Shown here: positions 16,989 to 25,586 of the stretch, one piece after another | Layout: the number at the start of each line of letters is the position of its first letter | How positions within the stretch are numbered: position 1 is the stretch's first letter | NCBI RefSeq assembly: GCF_042685085.1 | Contig: NZ_JBHUMM010000037.1 | Span: forward strand, 144,405 to 208,404 | Length of the DNA stretch: 64,000 nt | DNA from: Marinicrinis sediminis | GTDB lineage: Bacteria; Bacillota; Bacilli; Paenibacillales; KCTC-33676 | Direction of reading: 5' to 3' | The notes under the pieces: generated by a model | Databases searched by the model: none | What the model saw: the letters and a program-made list of their open reading frames with translations, nothing else | Told to the model about the DNA's origin: nothing | Position numbers and translations under genes: made by a program

Positions 16989-18356
16989 TTACACCTCCTG
17001 CATCACGGATGTGCGCTTGTTGCGTTCACAACGGTGAATGGCTTTTTCTAGAATGGTACAGATATCATCGACTTGCTCGGGGGTTACAATCAGTGGAGGA
17101 AGCAAGCGCAATACACTGCCGTGTCGGCCGCCTAGCTCCACAATCAGTCCGGATTCGATGCACATTTTTTGTATATCCGCAGCCATCTTCGGATCAGCCG
17201 GGAAATGACCGAGCCTGTCTGCGGGTTGATCAGGATTGACAATTTCAAGTCCAATCATCAGCCCCTTCACGCGAACGTCTCCTACAGAGGTGACCGTTTG
17301 GCGAAGCGTATGGAAATGAGATTCGAAGCGAAGCCCCATCTGCTCTGCATGATGCTCCAGCTTCTCCTGCTGAATGACTTTCATCGTAGCCGTACCGGCT
17401 GCCATCGCCAGCACATTTCCGCGAAAAGTGCCTGCATGAGCGCCGCTTTGCCAGACATCCAGGGATTTGTGGTAAACGACGACAGACAGTGGCAGCGACC
17501 CTCCGATTGCTTTGGAAAGAATGAGGACATCCGGCACGATATCCGCATGCTCAAAGGCGAATCGTTTTCCGGTTCGTCCAAATCCCGTCTGCACTTCATC
17601 GATCAGCAGCGGAATGCCGTGTTCTTTCGTCATTTGACGAATGCGTGCTGCAAAACGGTTCGGAGCCGGGATCACCCCTCCCTCTCCTTGCACCATTTCC
17701 ATGATCATGCCGGCTGGTTTGCAGACCCCACTTTCCGGATCTTGCAACATGTGTGCGATATAATGGGCCGCGGTCTCATCGCAACATTCTCCCCCCAGTC
17801 CAAACGGACAGCGATAGGCATAAGGATAGGGCAAAAATTGTACATCATTCATGCTGCCGAGCGCCTGCTTCGGCTTGATATTCCCAGTCAGGCTGAGGGC
17901 ACCGTGCGTCATCCCGTGATAACCCCCTTGAAAGGACATCATCCCCGTTCGACCTGTCGCCGTCTTGACCAGCTTCACCGCTGCCTCCACGGCATCTGCG
18001 CCGGTCGGTCCGCAAAACTGAATACGGGCATCCCTCGCAAATGATGCGGGCAAGAATGCGAGAAGCTCTTTCATAAAGGCCTCCTTCACAGGCGAAGTCA
18101 GATCAAGCGTGTGGAGAGGAACACCACTCTTCCAAACATCCTGCATCGCCTCAGTCACAGCGGGATGGTGATGACCTAGTGCCAGCGTACCGGCTCCTGA
18201 CAGGCAATCATAATAGCTTTTTCCTTCCACATCTTTGACAACGATGCCTTTTCCTTCGCGGAGCGCAATGGGAATCCGTCTCGGATACGAACGAGCATTG
18301 GACTCTCTGCCTGATTGATAGGTCAAGTATGATTCATTCGTTTCCATCCTGGTCAT
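16989..18356 (-). CDS. Diaminobutyrate-2-oxoglutarate aminotransferase (siderophore copy)
   Basis: A class III PLP aminotransferase of 455 residues that makes L-2,4-diaminobutyrate from aspartate semialdehyde (RhbA/Dat/EctB group). Diagnostic stretches: FCGPTGADAVEAAVKLVKTATG, FQGGYHGMTHGALSLTGN, IIDEVQTGFGRTG-type LLIDEVQTGFGRTGK, and LILSKAIGGSLPLS with the PLP lysine. It feeds the decarboxylase encoded immediately downstream. It follows the asbF-like gene by 29 bp in the same operon. A second, divergent copy lies at 58345 in the peptide-synthetase locus. Confidence 0.92.
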   Translation of the reverse strand: MTRMETNESYLTYQSGRESNARSYPRRIPIALREGKGIVVKDVEGKSYYDCLSGAGTLALGHHHPAVTEAMQDVWKSGVPLHTLDLTSPVKEAFMKELLAFLPASFARDARIQFCGPTGADAVEAAVKLVKTATGRTGMMSFQGGYHGMTHGALSLTGNIKPKQALGSMNDVQFLPYPYAYRCPFGLGGECCDETAAHYIAHMLQDPESGVCKPAGMIMEMVQGEGGVIPAPNRFAARIRQMTKEHGIPLLIDEVQTGFGRTGKRFAFEHADIVPDVLILSKAIGGSLPLSVVVYHKSLDVWQSGAHAGTFRGNVLAMAAGTATMKVIQQEKLEHHAEQMGLRFESHFHTLRQTVTSVGDVRVKGLMIGLEIVNPDQPADRLGHFPADPKMAADIQKMCIESGLIVELGGRHGSVLRLLPPLIVTPEQVDDICTILEKAIHRCERNKRTSVMQEV

Positions 18357-18385
18357 AGCCGTGTGTCACTCCTTTTATTTGTCAT

Positions 18386-19237
18386 TCATGGACCGATCTT
18401 GACGTTCATCTCATCCTGTATCCATTGTCGATCTGCTGCCAGCATGTCGAACGGACGTGACCCAAACCACTCCAGTGCCGCAAAGTACGGCTGACTGGCA
18501 ATCTCCTGCAAGATCGCCTGGTAGTTCACAGCACCCTCTCCCAGGGAAACCATGCCATCCCGACTGGCTCCAGGTGCATAGACCTGCTCAGGACGGAATA
18601 CGTCGAGCTCATCACGAGATCGAACATTCTTCAAGTGAAAGTAACCTACCCAGGGTTTCAGCTGTCGATAGCCCTCTAGCGGATCGCATCCGGACTCCCA
18701 GATATGCAGAAAATCCAGATTGATACGCAAGGCAGGATGATCAACATGTTCCAGAAGTTGTAACGCAGCTTCGACCCGGTCGCAATGAGTATTCGGATGC
18801 GTCTCCAGCAGCAGATGCAGACCGTGAGCCGCACACTGCTCACATAATGCCCGTATACAAACTGCCAGGTGCGCCTGTTCCTCAGGGGTTAGCTGATCAC
18901 TCGGTATATCCCCTGCAAAGATGCGAATATTCCTTGTTTGGAGTAACAAAGCCATTTGAATAAGCGGCTCCCCTTTTTTCAATATGTCCTTCAGCGTACG
19001 AACGGGTCGCATGTCCATGTAGTCGCTCAGCATGGAAATCGAAATACGGGATTGCTGCAATCGCTGGGCGTATTCGTCAATGAGTCGTTCATATTTTCCT
19101 GTACGCTGGAAAAGAGATCTCGCATGAACGCCCCACAATTCCAGACCTTCAAATCCGTTTTGCTCCGCAAAGGCAAGCATCTCAGAAAAAGAAATCAGCT
19201 GATGGCGAAATGAAATCGAACAGAGGGCGATCTTCAT
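18386..19237 (-). CDS. asbF: 3-dehydroshikimate dehydratase, AsbF-like
   Basis: A TIM-barrel enzyme of the xylose-isomerase-like superfamily that converts 3-dehydroshikimate to 3,4-dihydroxybenzoate, the petrobactin catechol. It is strongly AsbF-like: CSISFRHQLISF at the start, NGFEGLELWGVHA, metal-site stretch LLLETHPNTHCD, LRINLDFLHIWESG, GYFHLKNV and the late LEWFG. The frame opens at 19267 but ATG at 19237 has GGGAG six bases upstream, giving 283 residues. It overlaps the asbDE stop by 4 bp. This gene is what makes the catechol 3,4- rather than 2,3-dihydroxybenzoate. Confidence 0.93.
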   Translation of the reverse strand: MKIALCSISFRHQLISFSEMLAFAEQNGFEGLELWGVHARSLFQRTGKYERLIDEYAQRLQQSRISISMLSDYMDMRPVRTLKDILKKGEPLIQMALLLQTRNIRIFAGDIPSDQLTPEEQAHLAVCIRALCEQCAAHGLHLLLETHPNTHCDRVEAALQLLEHVDHPALRINLDFLHIWESGCDPLEGYRQLKPWVGYFHLKNVRSRDELDVFRPEQVYAPGASRDGMVSLGEGAVNYQAILQEIASQPYFAALEWFGSRPFDMLAADRQWIQDEMNVKIGP

Positions 19238-20697
19238 ACCAAGCTCCCTTCTTTCTTTTTGCACCAATTTAGGAACAATCGCTCCATTTCCAGCTTAAGC
19301 CTCTGTTCGAGCTGCTCCAGATCATCCAGCTGGCGCAACAAATCTGCCATCATGTCCGGTTGCTGCAAAATGGACATTTTTGTCGTCCCAAACTGGAAGG
19401 TTGTATAAGCCTGCACCACATCACGTATGTGCTGGGCCCAGTGCTCATAATGATCCCGTGGAAGCTCCAGCTCATCATGAAAATACATCAGTGCATAATC
19501 ATAGCCCCATTTCCGGATCACCAGCACATGCAACTGCTTGATGGTCTCACCCAGTTCATGGATAGGCACACTTCCCTCTTTCCCGTCTCTTGCTTGAGTC
19601 AGCAGATGACGCAAATAATCGGTCAAGGGATTGGAATCATGAGAAACTGCTGCGCCCACATAGTCCTTCAATGTATCCGTCGCAGGTCGCTTGACCTGAC
19701 TCATATTCCAGCAATACCCTCCTCCTGCTTCATTTTCCAGAAGCGCAGCCATAATCTGTGTTTTGTCCAGAAGTCCCTCCCATCGAAAATCCGGATCAAA
19801 CATCAACCATTGAGCTGGATGACGGCTTGGGAACAGCATGACATAGTGCGGAAACGGGGAAAGATTGAACTTGTTCTCCCTTTCCGGCAATCGTGACAAA
19901 TCAATCTGGGCCATGATCATATCCGTCTCCTCACGGTCTGCCATCAACTGTTGAAGGCGAGAAGCAGAGCCAGATATGACAGGCTGTTGTTCATGCCATT
20001 TTTCAGGCCGACTTTCCAGCAGTTTCTCGTTCCAGCTTTGAACACGAATGCCATACAAATCTTCAAAGCCTTGCCTATATGCCTGAAAATCATCGCCCTT
20101 GTCATAGTAGGAAAGGGCGCCTCTTCCATTCACACCAAAAGCCGCATCCCATACCCCAAAATAAAGTGGACGATAATCCACGTCACTGTATCGCTTTAAT
20201 GATTCACACAAACAACTCAACATACAGTGCACCTTAATTCGCTGGGTTTTCCAGCCAAATCGCAATCCTTCCTCCACTGTAGCCGGTTTGGCAACAGGCA
20301 TATAGTCGGAAACATCCACATGGTGCTTGCAAGTTGGTGCTGCGGATTCCGTTTGCTTGGCCCCCGGGATTGATTCTGTTTGATTAGTTGCCAGGATTGA
20401 TTCTGTCTGCTGCAGGTACTCAGACTCAGACAGTTCTGCCATGAAATCGAGCAGGGAGCCCACCGTATCAAATACATACGGATCGACTTCTTCTTCTGGG
20501 ATCACCAGTCCAAACTCCATCTCCATGTACACCATCAATTGCAGCGTCATCGCCGAATCCAGACTCAAATCTTCGTTGAGGCGAAGGGAATCGGCCAGGC
20601 TGGCCTGTTCTTCCAGAAGGGTGACATGTAGGCGATCTTTCAGGATTTCGCACAGCCGGACTCTGCTATGTTCCCGGTTTAGCACTTGATGATTCAT
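19234..20697 (-). CDS. Fused aryl carrier protein and AsbE-like transferase (AsbD-AsbE)
   Basis: A 487-residue fusion. Residues ~12-90 are a carrier-protein domain (RLNEDLSLDSAMTLQLMVYM), with Ser48 the likely phosphopantetheine site, corresponding to AsbD. Residues ~91-125 form a linker with three QTES repeats. Residues ~130-487 resemble AsbE, which moves the 3,4-dihydroxybenzoyl group from the carrier to an amine: FGWKTQRIKVHCMLSC, YYDKGDDFQAYRQGFEDLYGI, WLMFDPDFRWEG and GGGYCWNMSQVKRP. In Bacillus anthracis these are two genes. It overlaps asbC upstream and asbF downstream by 4 bp each. The amine acceptor here is probably 1,3-diaminopropane. Confidence 0.85.
   Translation of the reverse strand: MNHQVLNREHSRVRLCEILKDRLHVTLLEEQASLADSLRLNEDLSLDSAMTLQLMVYMEMEFGLVIPEEEVDPYVFDTVGSLLDFMAELSESEYLQQTESILATNQTESIPGAKQTESAAPTCKHHVDVSDYMPVAKPATVEEGLRFGWKTQRIKVHCMLSCLCESLKRYSDVDYRPLYFGVWDAAFGVNGRGALSYYDKGDDFQAYRQGFEDLYGIRVQSWNEKLLESRPEKWHEQQPVISGSASRLQQLMADREETDMIMAQIDLSRLPERENKFNLSPFPHYVMLFPSRHPAQWLMFDPDFRWEGLLDKTQIMAALLENEAGGGYCWNMSQVKRPATDTLKDYVGAAVSHDSNPLTDYLRHLLTQARDGKEGSVPIHELGETIKQLHVLVIRKWGYDYALMYFHDELELPRDHYEHWAQHIRDVVQAYTTFQFGTTKMSILQQPDMMADLLRQLDDLEQLEQRLKLEMERLFLNWCKKKEGSLV
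20344..20409 (-). repeat. 27-bp repeats encoding the QTES linker
   Basis: Three imperfect in-frame units place QTES at residues 97-100, 106-109 and 115-118 of the fused AsbD-AsbE protein, a nine-residue period. They form the interdomain linker, and length could vary between strains. Confidence 0.7.
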
Positions 20698-22001
20698 GGC
20701 GCTATTTCTCCTTCCTCAAGCATGCGACGACTGATTTTTCCACTGGGTTGTCTCGGGATATCTGACACCATCCGAAATTCGCCCGGAACCTTGTAAGGCG
20801 GCAGTTTACTCGCACACCATGCTTTCAGCACACTTGCTTCCGTTAACATCGAATGCCCCGAATTTGGATCGTCCGACGACATGGCTTCTGATGCTGATGT
20901 CAAGGTACCAGAGCTCTTCACAAGGGCAACCGCCCGTTCTCCCATAATCGGATGATGGCCTCTGAATACAACCGCATCCTCGACACCCGGGCATTGCATC
21001 AGGACATTCTCCACTTCCACCGGATAGACTTTAAGACCGGATACGTTGATGACATCATCCATTCTGGCCAGCAAATGAAGTCGTCCAAGATCCGACCAGT
21101 ACCCTAAATCTCGGGTATGTATCCGACCTTTTGCGGTGACGGCGACAATTTCCCCAGGGTGATCGACCTGGTCTCCAGCCTCCAAGCTCAAGTGCGAGAG
21201 GGGACGACCTACCTCTGTATGGGTTTCTGCCTGGGGACTTAATGCCAGGCAGCCTGCTTCCGTACAGCCGTATTGCTGAAGCATGCGATCAGCCCGTTCG
21301 TACAGCCGGTCAAAGAGCGGTTCTGGCAACGGAGCGCCCGAACTGATCAACTGATGAAATCGGAGATTTTCTCCAGCCAGGCTCAGCAGGACGTGAAAGA
21401 GCATCGGCACCCCGTAGACGAGATGATGGCTAATATCTCGAATTTGACCCAAAGCCACCTTCGGGTTGGAACTCGTAATGAGCACAGGCTTGCTCTTGCG
21501 TTCTATCGCAGCCAGCAGACCGCATATCAAGCCATAGGAATGGCTGATTGGAGCCAGCACAATCGGTCGAATCAGCGGGTCCATTTGCAGCGCCTCATTA
21601 TAGCTGCGAATTTCGGTATCTATTTCATCCCAGCTCCGCGCAATCAGCTTCGCATCGCCGGATGTACCAGAGCTGTATTGCAATAAAGAGGCCGGATAAG
21701 TGCCCGCCCCGTCCGCAGGCAGCACCCACTCCTGCACCGGATCACCATGCAGCAACAGGCTGCAACCGGCTTCAACAGCTCGTTCGCGTGCCGTCACAAA
21801 TGGGGTTTCGCCATGGATCAGTAAAACAGAAATGCCAAGCTGTTTGGCATACAACACAAAGGCTGCCAGTTCAACCGGGTTAGAGGTGCAGACCGCCACC
21901 CTTTTTCCTGGCAGATGGCTTGCCCCTTCCGCTTGTCCGTAAGCCAGCATGCGCGCCTGCACAGCCGCTTCGGACACAGCTTCTCGATTTACAGTAAACA
22001 T
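20694..22001 (-). CDS. asbC: 3,4-dihydroxybenzoate-AMP ligase, AsbC-like
   Basis: An adenylate-forming enzyme that activates 3,4-dihydroxybenzoate and loads it on the carrier domain. It closely resembles AsbC: LQYSSGTSGDAKLIARSWDE (P-loop), PISHSYGLICGLLAA, ISSGAPLPEPLFDRLYE, LQQYGCTEAGCLALS, LARMDDVINVSGLKVYPVEVE and the C-terminal PSGKISRRML with the catalytic Lys. Two ATGs occur at 22004 and 22001; the second is better spaced from AAGGAGG. An unconserved stretch (~365-395, SSGTLTSASEAMSSDD) lengthens it slightly. Followed directly (4-bp overlap) by the fused carrier gene. Confidence 0.92.
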   Translation of the reverse strand: MFTVNREAVSEAAVQARMLAYGQAEGASHLPGKRVAVCTSNPVELAAFVLYAKQLGISVLLIHGETPFVTARERAVEAGCSLLLHGDPVQEWVLPADGAGTYPASLLQYSSGTSGDAKLIARSWDEIDTEIRSYNEALQMDPLIRPIVLAPISHSYGLICGLLAAIERKSKPVLITSSNPKVALGQIRDISHHLVYGVPMLFHVLLSLAGENLRFHQLISSGAPLPEPLFDRLYERADRMLQQYGCTEAGCLALSPQAETHTEVGRPLSHLSLEAGDQVDHPGEIVAVTAKGRIHTRDLGYWSDLGRLHLLARMDDVINVSGLKVYPVEVENVLMQCPGVEDAVVFRGHHPIMGERAVALVKSSGTLTSASEAMSSDDPNSGHSMLTEASVLKAWCASKLPPYKVPGEFRMVSDIPRQPSGKISRRMLEEGEIAP

Positions 22002-22033
22002 CATCTACCTCCTTCATGTATCTTCATCACAGT

Positions 22034-23941
22034 TTACGATTCATGGACAAGTGAACGTTCATCGTTCTGCACAGTCATTTTTCTATCCTGTTGCTTGCGT
22101 GCCTCGTAAAGTGGATTGGACACCCAATGCTTGCATGCACGTTCTCGGACTGCCAATCGTCTGAGCATCAATTTCTCCACTCGCTGACGCGGCATGAACA
22201 AATCAAACTGCGCTCTTCGCAGGGCCAGCTCCGGAAAACGGGCTTCATAACGCTCCAGTACCTGTACGACAAGCTCCCAGAAGGACCACTCATCGAGCTG
22301 TCCAGTCTCTCCCAGCATCAGGGCCAGCTCTGAAACATTGATAAAGAACAATGCACCTAGCGTCAACTGGGTAACCTCAGAAGGCTGATCCACTTCATAG
22401 CCAGCCTCTGCTGGAAATGCCGGGCAACTGGAAGGATCGGCCAAGCTGTTTCTGCAAAACAGCACATCTTCGTGAAAATCCTTGAGTGCGACCCGAAGCG
22501 GCAGACCATCCTGATGGATCAGGATCATGTTTTGTCCATGCGTTTCCAGGGCAATCCCATGTGCGACCAGCAAGTGCACCACCGGAATCACACAGGCGTC
22601 CAGCATCCGCTCCAGCCATTCCTTGACGCCATAACGCTGCATCCACCTATCCAGCATCGGCATTCCTTCTGAGTCTCGCCGATACAAGGCATTAAATGGA
22701 ATCGCCTTTTCGCCTGGTTTCAAATAACCAGCCAGGCTTTCACGCCACAGACAACCCAGCATTCCTTGTCGAGCTGCGTCTTCCTGCTTGTTGTATGCAG
22801 GAAGCGGACAACAAGCCCCCGCGAATTCCCCCAAGAGGACGAGTTGCTTCTCCTGCTGCAAGAACGGGTCCGCTTGCACGGTATCTTGCAGCCAGCGGCT
22901 TACGCGTGGAGCAAGCTCAATGAATAGCGGATCGATATGTCTGGAGCAAGACGTATTGACCATATTCAGTGACAGCTTCACATATGGCTTCGATGGGTGA
23001 CTCACATTGCTCAGTGTTCGAATTGATTGCTGGGGACGGTACAGATCTGGTGCGACATCCAGGGGCCGAATGAAACCTGCTGCCAGTTCCTCTACATAAC
23101 CCGGTGCGACATCATGCAGCCATTGCCACGGATGAACAGGCATGAAAAGGTAGTCATCCGCATCTTCCCCTTGTTCTTGAAGCATCTTATGAAATCGATC
23201 CAAACAGGCATCACCAAGCTCCGTTTTCAGCCAGTCGCCCTCATCCATCCCCTCGTCGATGACCGACCAGCCCACCTTCCGTGAAACGGCAAGCCAAAGC
23301 AGCGAGAAGGGTTCAGACTGCTCGGGACCATAAGTCAAATGGTCCAGATAGTTAAATCCGATTCTGGACTTGTAAGCAGGATGATAGGGATGACCTTCTG
23401 TCATCTTTCTCTCCCAGTGGTCAACATCCATTTCATCCATCGAGAGATCAGGCATGTGATACGGTCCATCGCTTGCGCGTTTCTGCTCATGCTGATCGAT
23501 CGCATCATGAAGGAGCGTCTGCATGAGTTCATTAGAGAATGGTTGAACACGAGCCAAGTCGATACCATTTGCGTCCGCCAGTCCATTTTCAATCACCGCT
23601 CTGAGTAATTCAGAAATGGCCTGTCTGAGTGGCACCTCTGTTCGTATGCCGCACTCATTCTCTCGCACGACCGGCGCACGATCCAGACGAACCCGATCAT
23701 AGCTGAAGCGTTTCCTCCCCACTGCTTCATAAGTAACCTGATTTCCACATTCATCCTTCCCCCTCAGACGGTAACGGACACGATCTTGGGTAACGTGGGT
23801 TTCCTCAGGGACAACCACCTGTTCATACAGCATACTCTCCAGCCATTGGCGCCAGACGCGCTGTTTGACTGCTTGATATTCCTCAGACTGAACGGCTTGT
23901 TGAACCATCCAGAACTTCGAGGGATGTGACTTCTGTTGCAA
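22034..23941 (-). CDS. NIS siderophore synthetase, AsbB-like
   Basis: The second NIS synthetase, 635 residues, resembling petrobactin AsbB, which adds the second amine arm to the citrate half-product. Motifs: EGHPYHPAYKSRIGFNYLDH (ATP site), YLFMPVHPWQW, QQSIRTLSNVSHPSKPYVKLSLN, HGIALETHGQNMILIH and RVALKDFHEDVLF. It starts at TTG (23941), supported by AAAGGAG nine bases upstream, and so overlaps the end of the exporter gene by 59 bp. The internal ATG at 23908 lacks a ribosome binding site. Confidence 0.92.
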   Translation of the reverse strand: MQQKSHPSKFWMVQQAVQSEEYQAVKQRVWRQWLESMLYEQVVVPEETHVTQDRVRYRLRGKDECGNQVTYEAVGRKRFSYDRVRLDRAPVVRENECGIRTEVPLRQAISELLRAVIENGLADANGIDLARVQPFSNELMQTLLHDAIDQHEQKRASDGPYHMPDLSMDEMDVDHWERKMTEGHPYHPAYKSRIGFNYLDHLTYGPEQSEPFSLLWLAVSRKVGWSVIDEGMDEGDWLKTELGDACLDRFHKMLQEQGEDADDYLFMPVHPWQWLHDVAPGYVEELAAGFIRPLDVAPDLYRPQQSIRTLSNVSHPSKPYVKLSLNMVNTSCSRHIDPLFIELAPRVSRWLQDTVQADPFLQQEKQLVLLGEFAGACCPLPAYNKQEDAARQGMLGCLWRESLAGYLKPGEKAIPFNALYRRDSEGMPMLDRWMQRYGVKEWLERMLDACVIPVVHLLVAHGIALETHGQNMILIHQDGLPLRVALKDFHEDVLFCRNSLADPSSCPAFPAEAGYEVDQPSEVTQLTLGALFFINVSELALMLGETGQLDEWSFWELVVQVLERYEARFPELALRRAQFDLFMPRQRVEKLMLRRLAVRERACKHWVSNPLYEARKQQDRKMTVQNDERSLVHES

Positions 23942-25148
23942 TCTTCTTCTCTCCTTTCAGCTCTCGTCTGAATGTCAGAAAAATCAGGAAATTCAGCACT
24001 CCGATTAACGAAGCGGCTACCAATGGTGCCACTGCATGCACCTGCTCAACCAGAACAGAAGCCAGCAACGGAGACACCAATTCACCTGCCGTCTGAAAAG
24101 AAACGATCATACTAAAATAAAATGAAAGACGACGTCCCTGAAACCGTTGAAACAAGTACATATCCAGAGCGGCCATCGTCATAGCCAAAAAGGCGCCGTA
24201 CATCAATCTGCCGAGCAGCATCCAACCCACATGAGGAATAGCTTGCAGAAACAGGCCGATCACCATGACGATCAGGCCGATACCGTAAACCGAATGGACA
24301 TGCGCAGGCACACAGAACTTGCGGATAAAGGGCATGGATGCAATTGCGAGAATACTCGGCAATAGAAACAACAGACCACTCATCTGAATCGATAAAGAGA
24401 ACGCATCCTGTATATACGTCGTGAAAAACGGGCGTATGACGTTGTTTAAAATGGTGATGGTAAAAAACAGGCCGCCAAGTACGCACATAAATATGAAATG
24501 ACTTCTTTTCCCCATAGCCTTAATCTGCGAATCCGGGTGGGTAGAAGACGCTGTTTCCTCTGTCACTTTTTTGCCAGGTCGCTGCAAGAGAACCTTCTTG
24601 AAGACGAACAGACAAAGCACGAGCTGCAACACATCCACCACCGCTGCCCAGTAAAACAGTTGAAGCGGATTATTCAGCTCCATCATCCAGGCCCCTGCGA
24701 GCGTTGACATGACAACGGCAAGATGGTACACCGCATGAAACTTTGCAGCGGCATGACTCATCTGAGACGCGCCAGATTGTTCAATGATCAGCGGGTAAAT
24801 CAGCATGTAGCTAGATTTAAAGAGCAGCAGGGCCACCGTCAGCCAAAGGAACTGGGTCTCGTTTTCCGCTGAGGCCAGCATAAACGTAAACCATGCCGTC
24901 CCCGCCTGACCAATCAAAAGCAGCTGCTTGGCTTCCACATATCGACTGAGCCAACCCCATATCGGTGAAAACATGACGACGACCAGCCGGCATACAAACA
25001 AATACAACCCGATAAACGCGTAACCTTCCAGTCCAAAGACCTGACTGAAAAACTGAGGGTAATACGGTGCAAGCAGCACTTCCGTAAATAACCCCAGAAA
25101 CAAGCAACTGAGGAGGGTATAGGTCCCCCAAGACTGCTTTACATCCAT
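23883..25148 (-). CDS. MFS transporter, probable siderophore exporter
   Basis: A 421-residue major facilitator with about 12 membrane segments (for example YTLLSCLFLGLFTEVLLAPYY, FIGLYLFVCRLVVVMFSPIWGWL, FIFMCVLGGLFFTITIL). As first gene of the siderophore operon and the only transporter in it, it is the likely exporter of the product, like other MFS pumps in NIS clusters. No uptake lipoprotein or permease genes are present in the window. ATG at 25148 follows AAGGAGG; an ATG four bases further in is immediately closed by TAA. Confidence 0.85.
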   Translation of the reverse strand: MDVKQSWGTYTLLSCLFLGLFTEVLLAPYYPQFFSQVFGLEGYAFIGLYLFVCRLVVVMFSPIWGWLSRYVEAKQLLLIGQAGTAWFTFMLASAENETQFLWLTVALLLFKSSYMLIYPLIIEQSGASQMSHAAAKFHAVYHLAVVMSTLAGAWMMELNNPLQLFYWAAVVDVLQLVLCLFVFKKVLLQRPGKKVTEETASSTHPDSQIKAMGKRSHFIFMCVLGGLFFTITILNNVIRPFFTTYIQDAFSLSIQMSGLLFLLPSILAIASMPFIRKFCVPAHVHSVYGIGLIVMVIGLFLQAIPHVGWMLLGRLMYGAFLAMTMAALDMYLFQRFQGRRLSFYFSMIVSFQTAGELVSPLLASVLVEQVHAVAPLVAASLIGVLNFLIFLTFRRELKGEKKIATEVTSLEVLDGSTSRSV

Positions 25149-25190
25149 CCTCCTCCTCCTTATGAACGCCCATTTGAATTTATTTATATT

Positions 25191-25205
25191 TGATACTGAT
25201 TCTCA
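25191..25205 (-). promoter_or_regulatory. Fur-box-like site near the MFS start
   Basis: The minus strand reads TGAGAATCAGTATCA, matching the 7-1-7 Fur box TGATAATnATTATCA except at two positions. It lies about 43 bp upstream of the first siderophore gene. Confidence 0.6.
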
Positions 25206-25308
25206 TTTTCTCTTATTTTCTATTTCACACGCATACATATTTTCTTAGTTTCCCTTTCCTTATAAGAATTTAACGGTTTTCATTTGTCGATTCATCATTT
25301 ATTTTCAT

Positions 25309-25323
25309 TGATTATCATTATCA
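25309..25323 (-). promoter_or_regulatory. Fur box at the likely siderophore operon promoter
   Basis: TGATTATCATTATCA (plus strand) matches the 7-1-7 Fur box with one mismatch. On the minus strand it overlaps TTGATA (25324-25319), a possible -35; the -10 (TAAATG, 17 bp on) is weak. Iron-loaded Fur would block transcription of the operon. Confidence 0.75.
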
Positions 25324-25332
25324 ATATAGTGT

Positions 25333-25375
25333 AAAAAAGAAAGGGATTTTCACCCGAATTGAGAACGATCCCTTT
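25333..25375 (-). terminator. Terminator upstream of the siderophore operon promoter
   Basis: On the minus strand AAAGGGAT and ATCCCTTT (25375-25368 and 25347-25340) form an 8-bp stem with a 20-base loop, followed by CTTTTTTAC. The preceding MATE gene has its own terminator at 25684, so this one should end a transcript that starts between 25375 and 25684. Confidence 0.6.
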
Positions 25376-25392
25376 TATTCGAATTTCCGTAC

Positions 25393-25452
25393 GCATCACG
25401 TGAGTAGGTATCACATGTGTACGAATCATAGGATTGGGTACCACATGTAACC
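25393..25452. repeat. Four degenerate 15-bp direct repeats
   Basis: Consecutive 15-base units starting at 25393, 25408, 25423 and 25438 share a G-ATCACATG-G-type pattern; three contain a CACRTG core (25397, 25412, 25442), so the cores are 15 and 30 bp apart. Function unknown. Confidence 0.5.
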
Positions 25453-25506
25453 TTCCGATTTATTCATTGGATTCGACAGATCATCCCATTCCTTTTATTT
25501 TGAAAC

Positions 25507-25534
25507 TTTGCTCTTTGCTCTTTGTTCTTTGCTT
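25507..25534. repeat. Four 7-bp tandem repeats (TTTGCTC type)
   Basis: TTTGCTC, TTTGCTC, TTTGTTC and TTTGCTT follow one another without gaps in the noncoding region. On the minus strand this is an A-rich GAGCAAA tract. Confidence 0.7.
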
Positions 25535-25571
25535 TTGAAAGTATGTATGCGTATCGCTCACTCGTTGCAAA

Positions 25572-25586
25572 TGAGAATCAATATCA
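25572..25586 (-). promoter_or_regulatory. Distal Fur-box-like site
   Basis: TGAGAATCAATATCA (plus strand) matches the Fur box with two mismatches. It is 424 bp from the operon start and upstream of the terminator at 25333-25375, so it may control a different short transcript. Confidence 0.5.
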
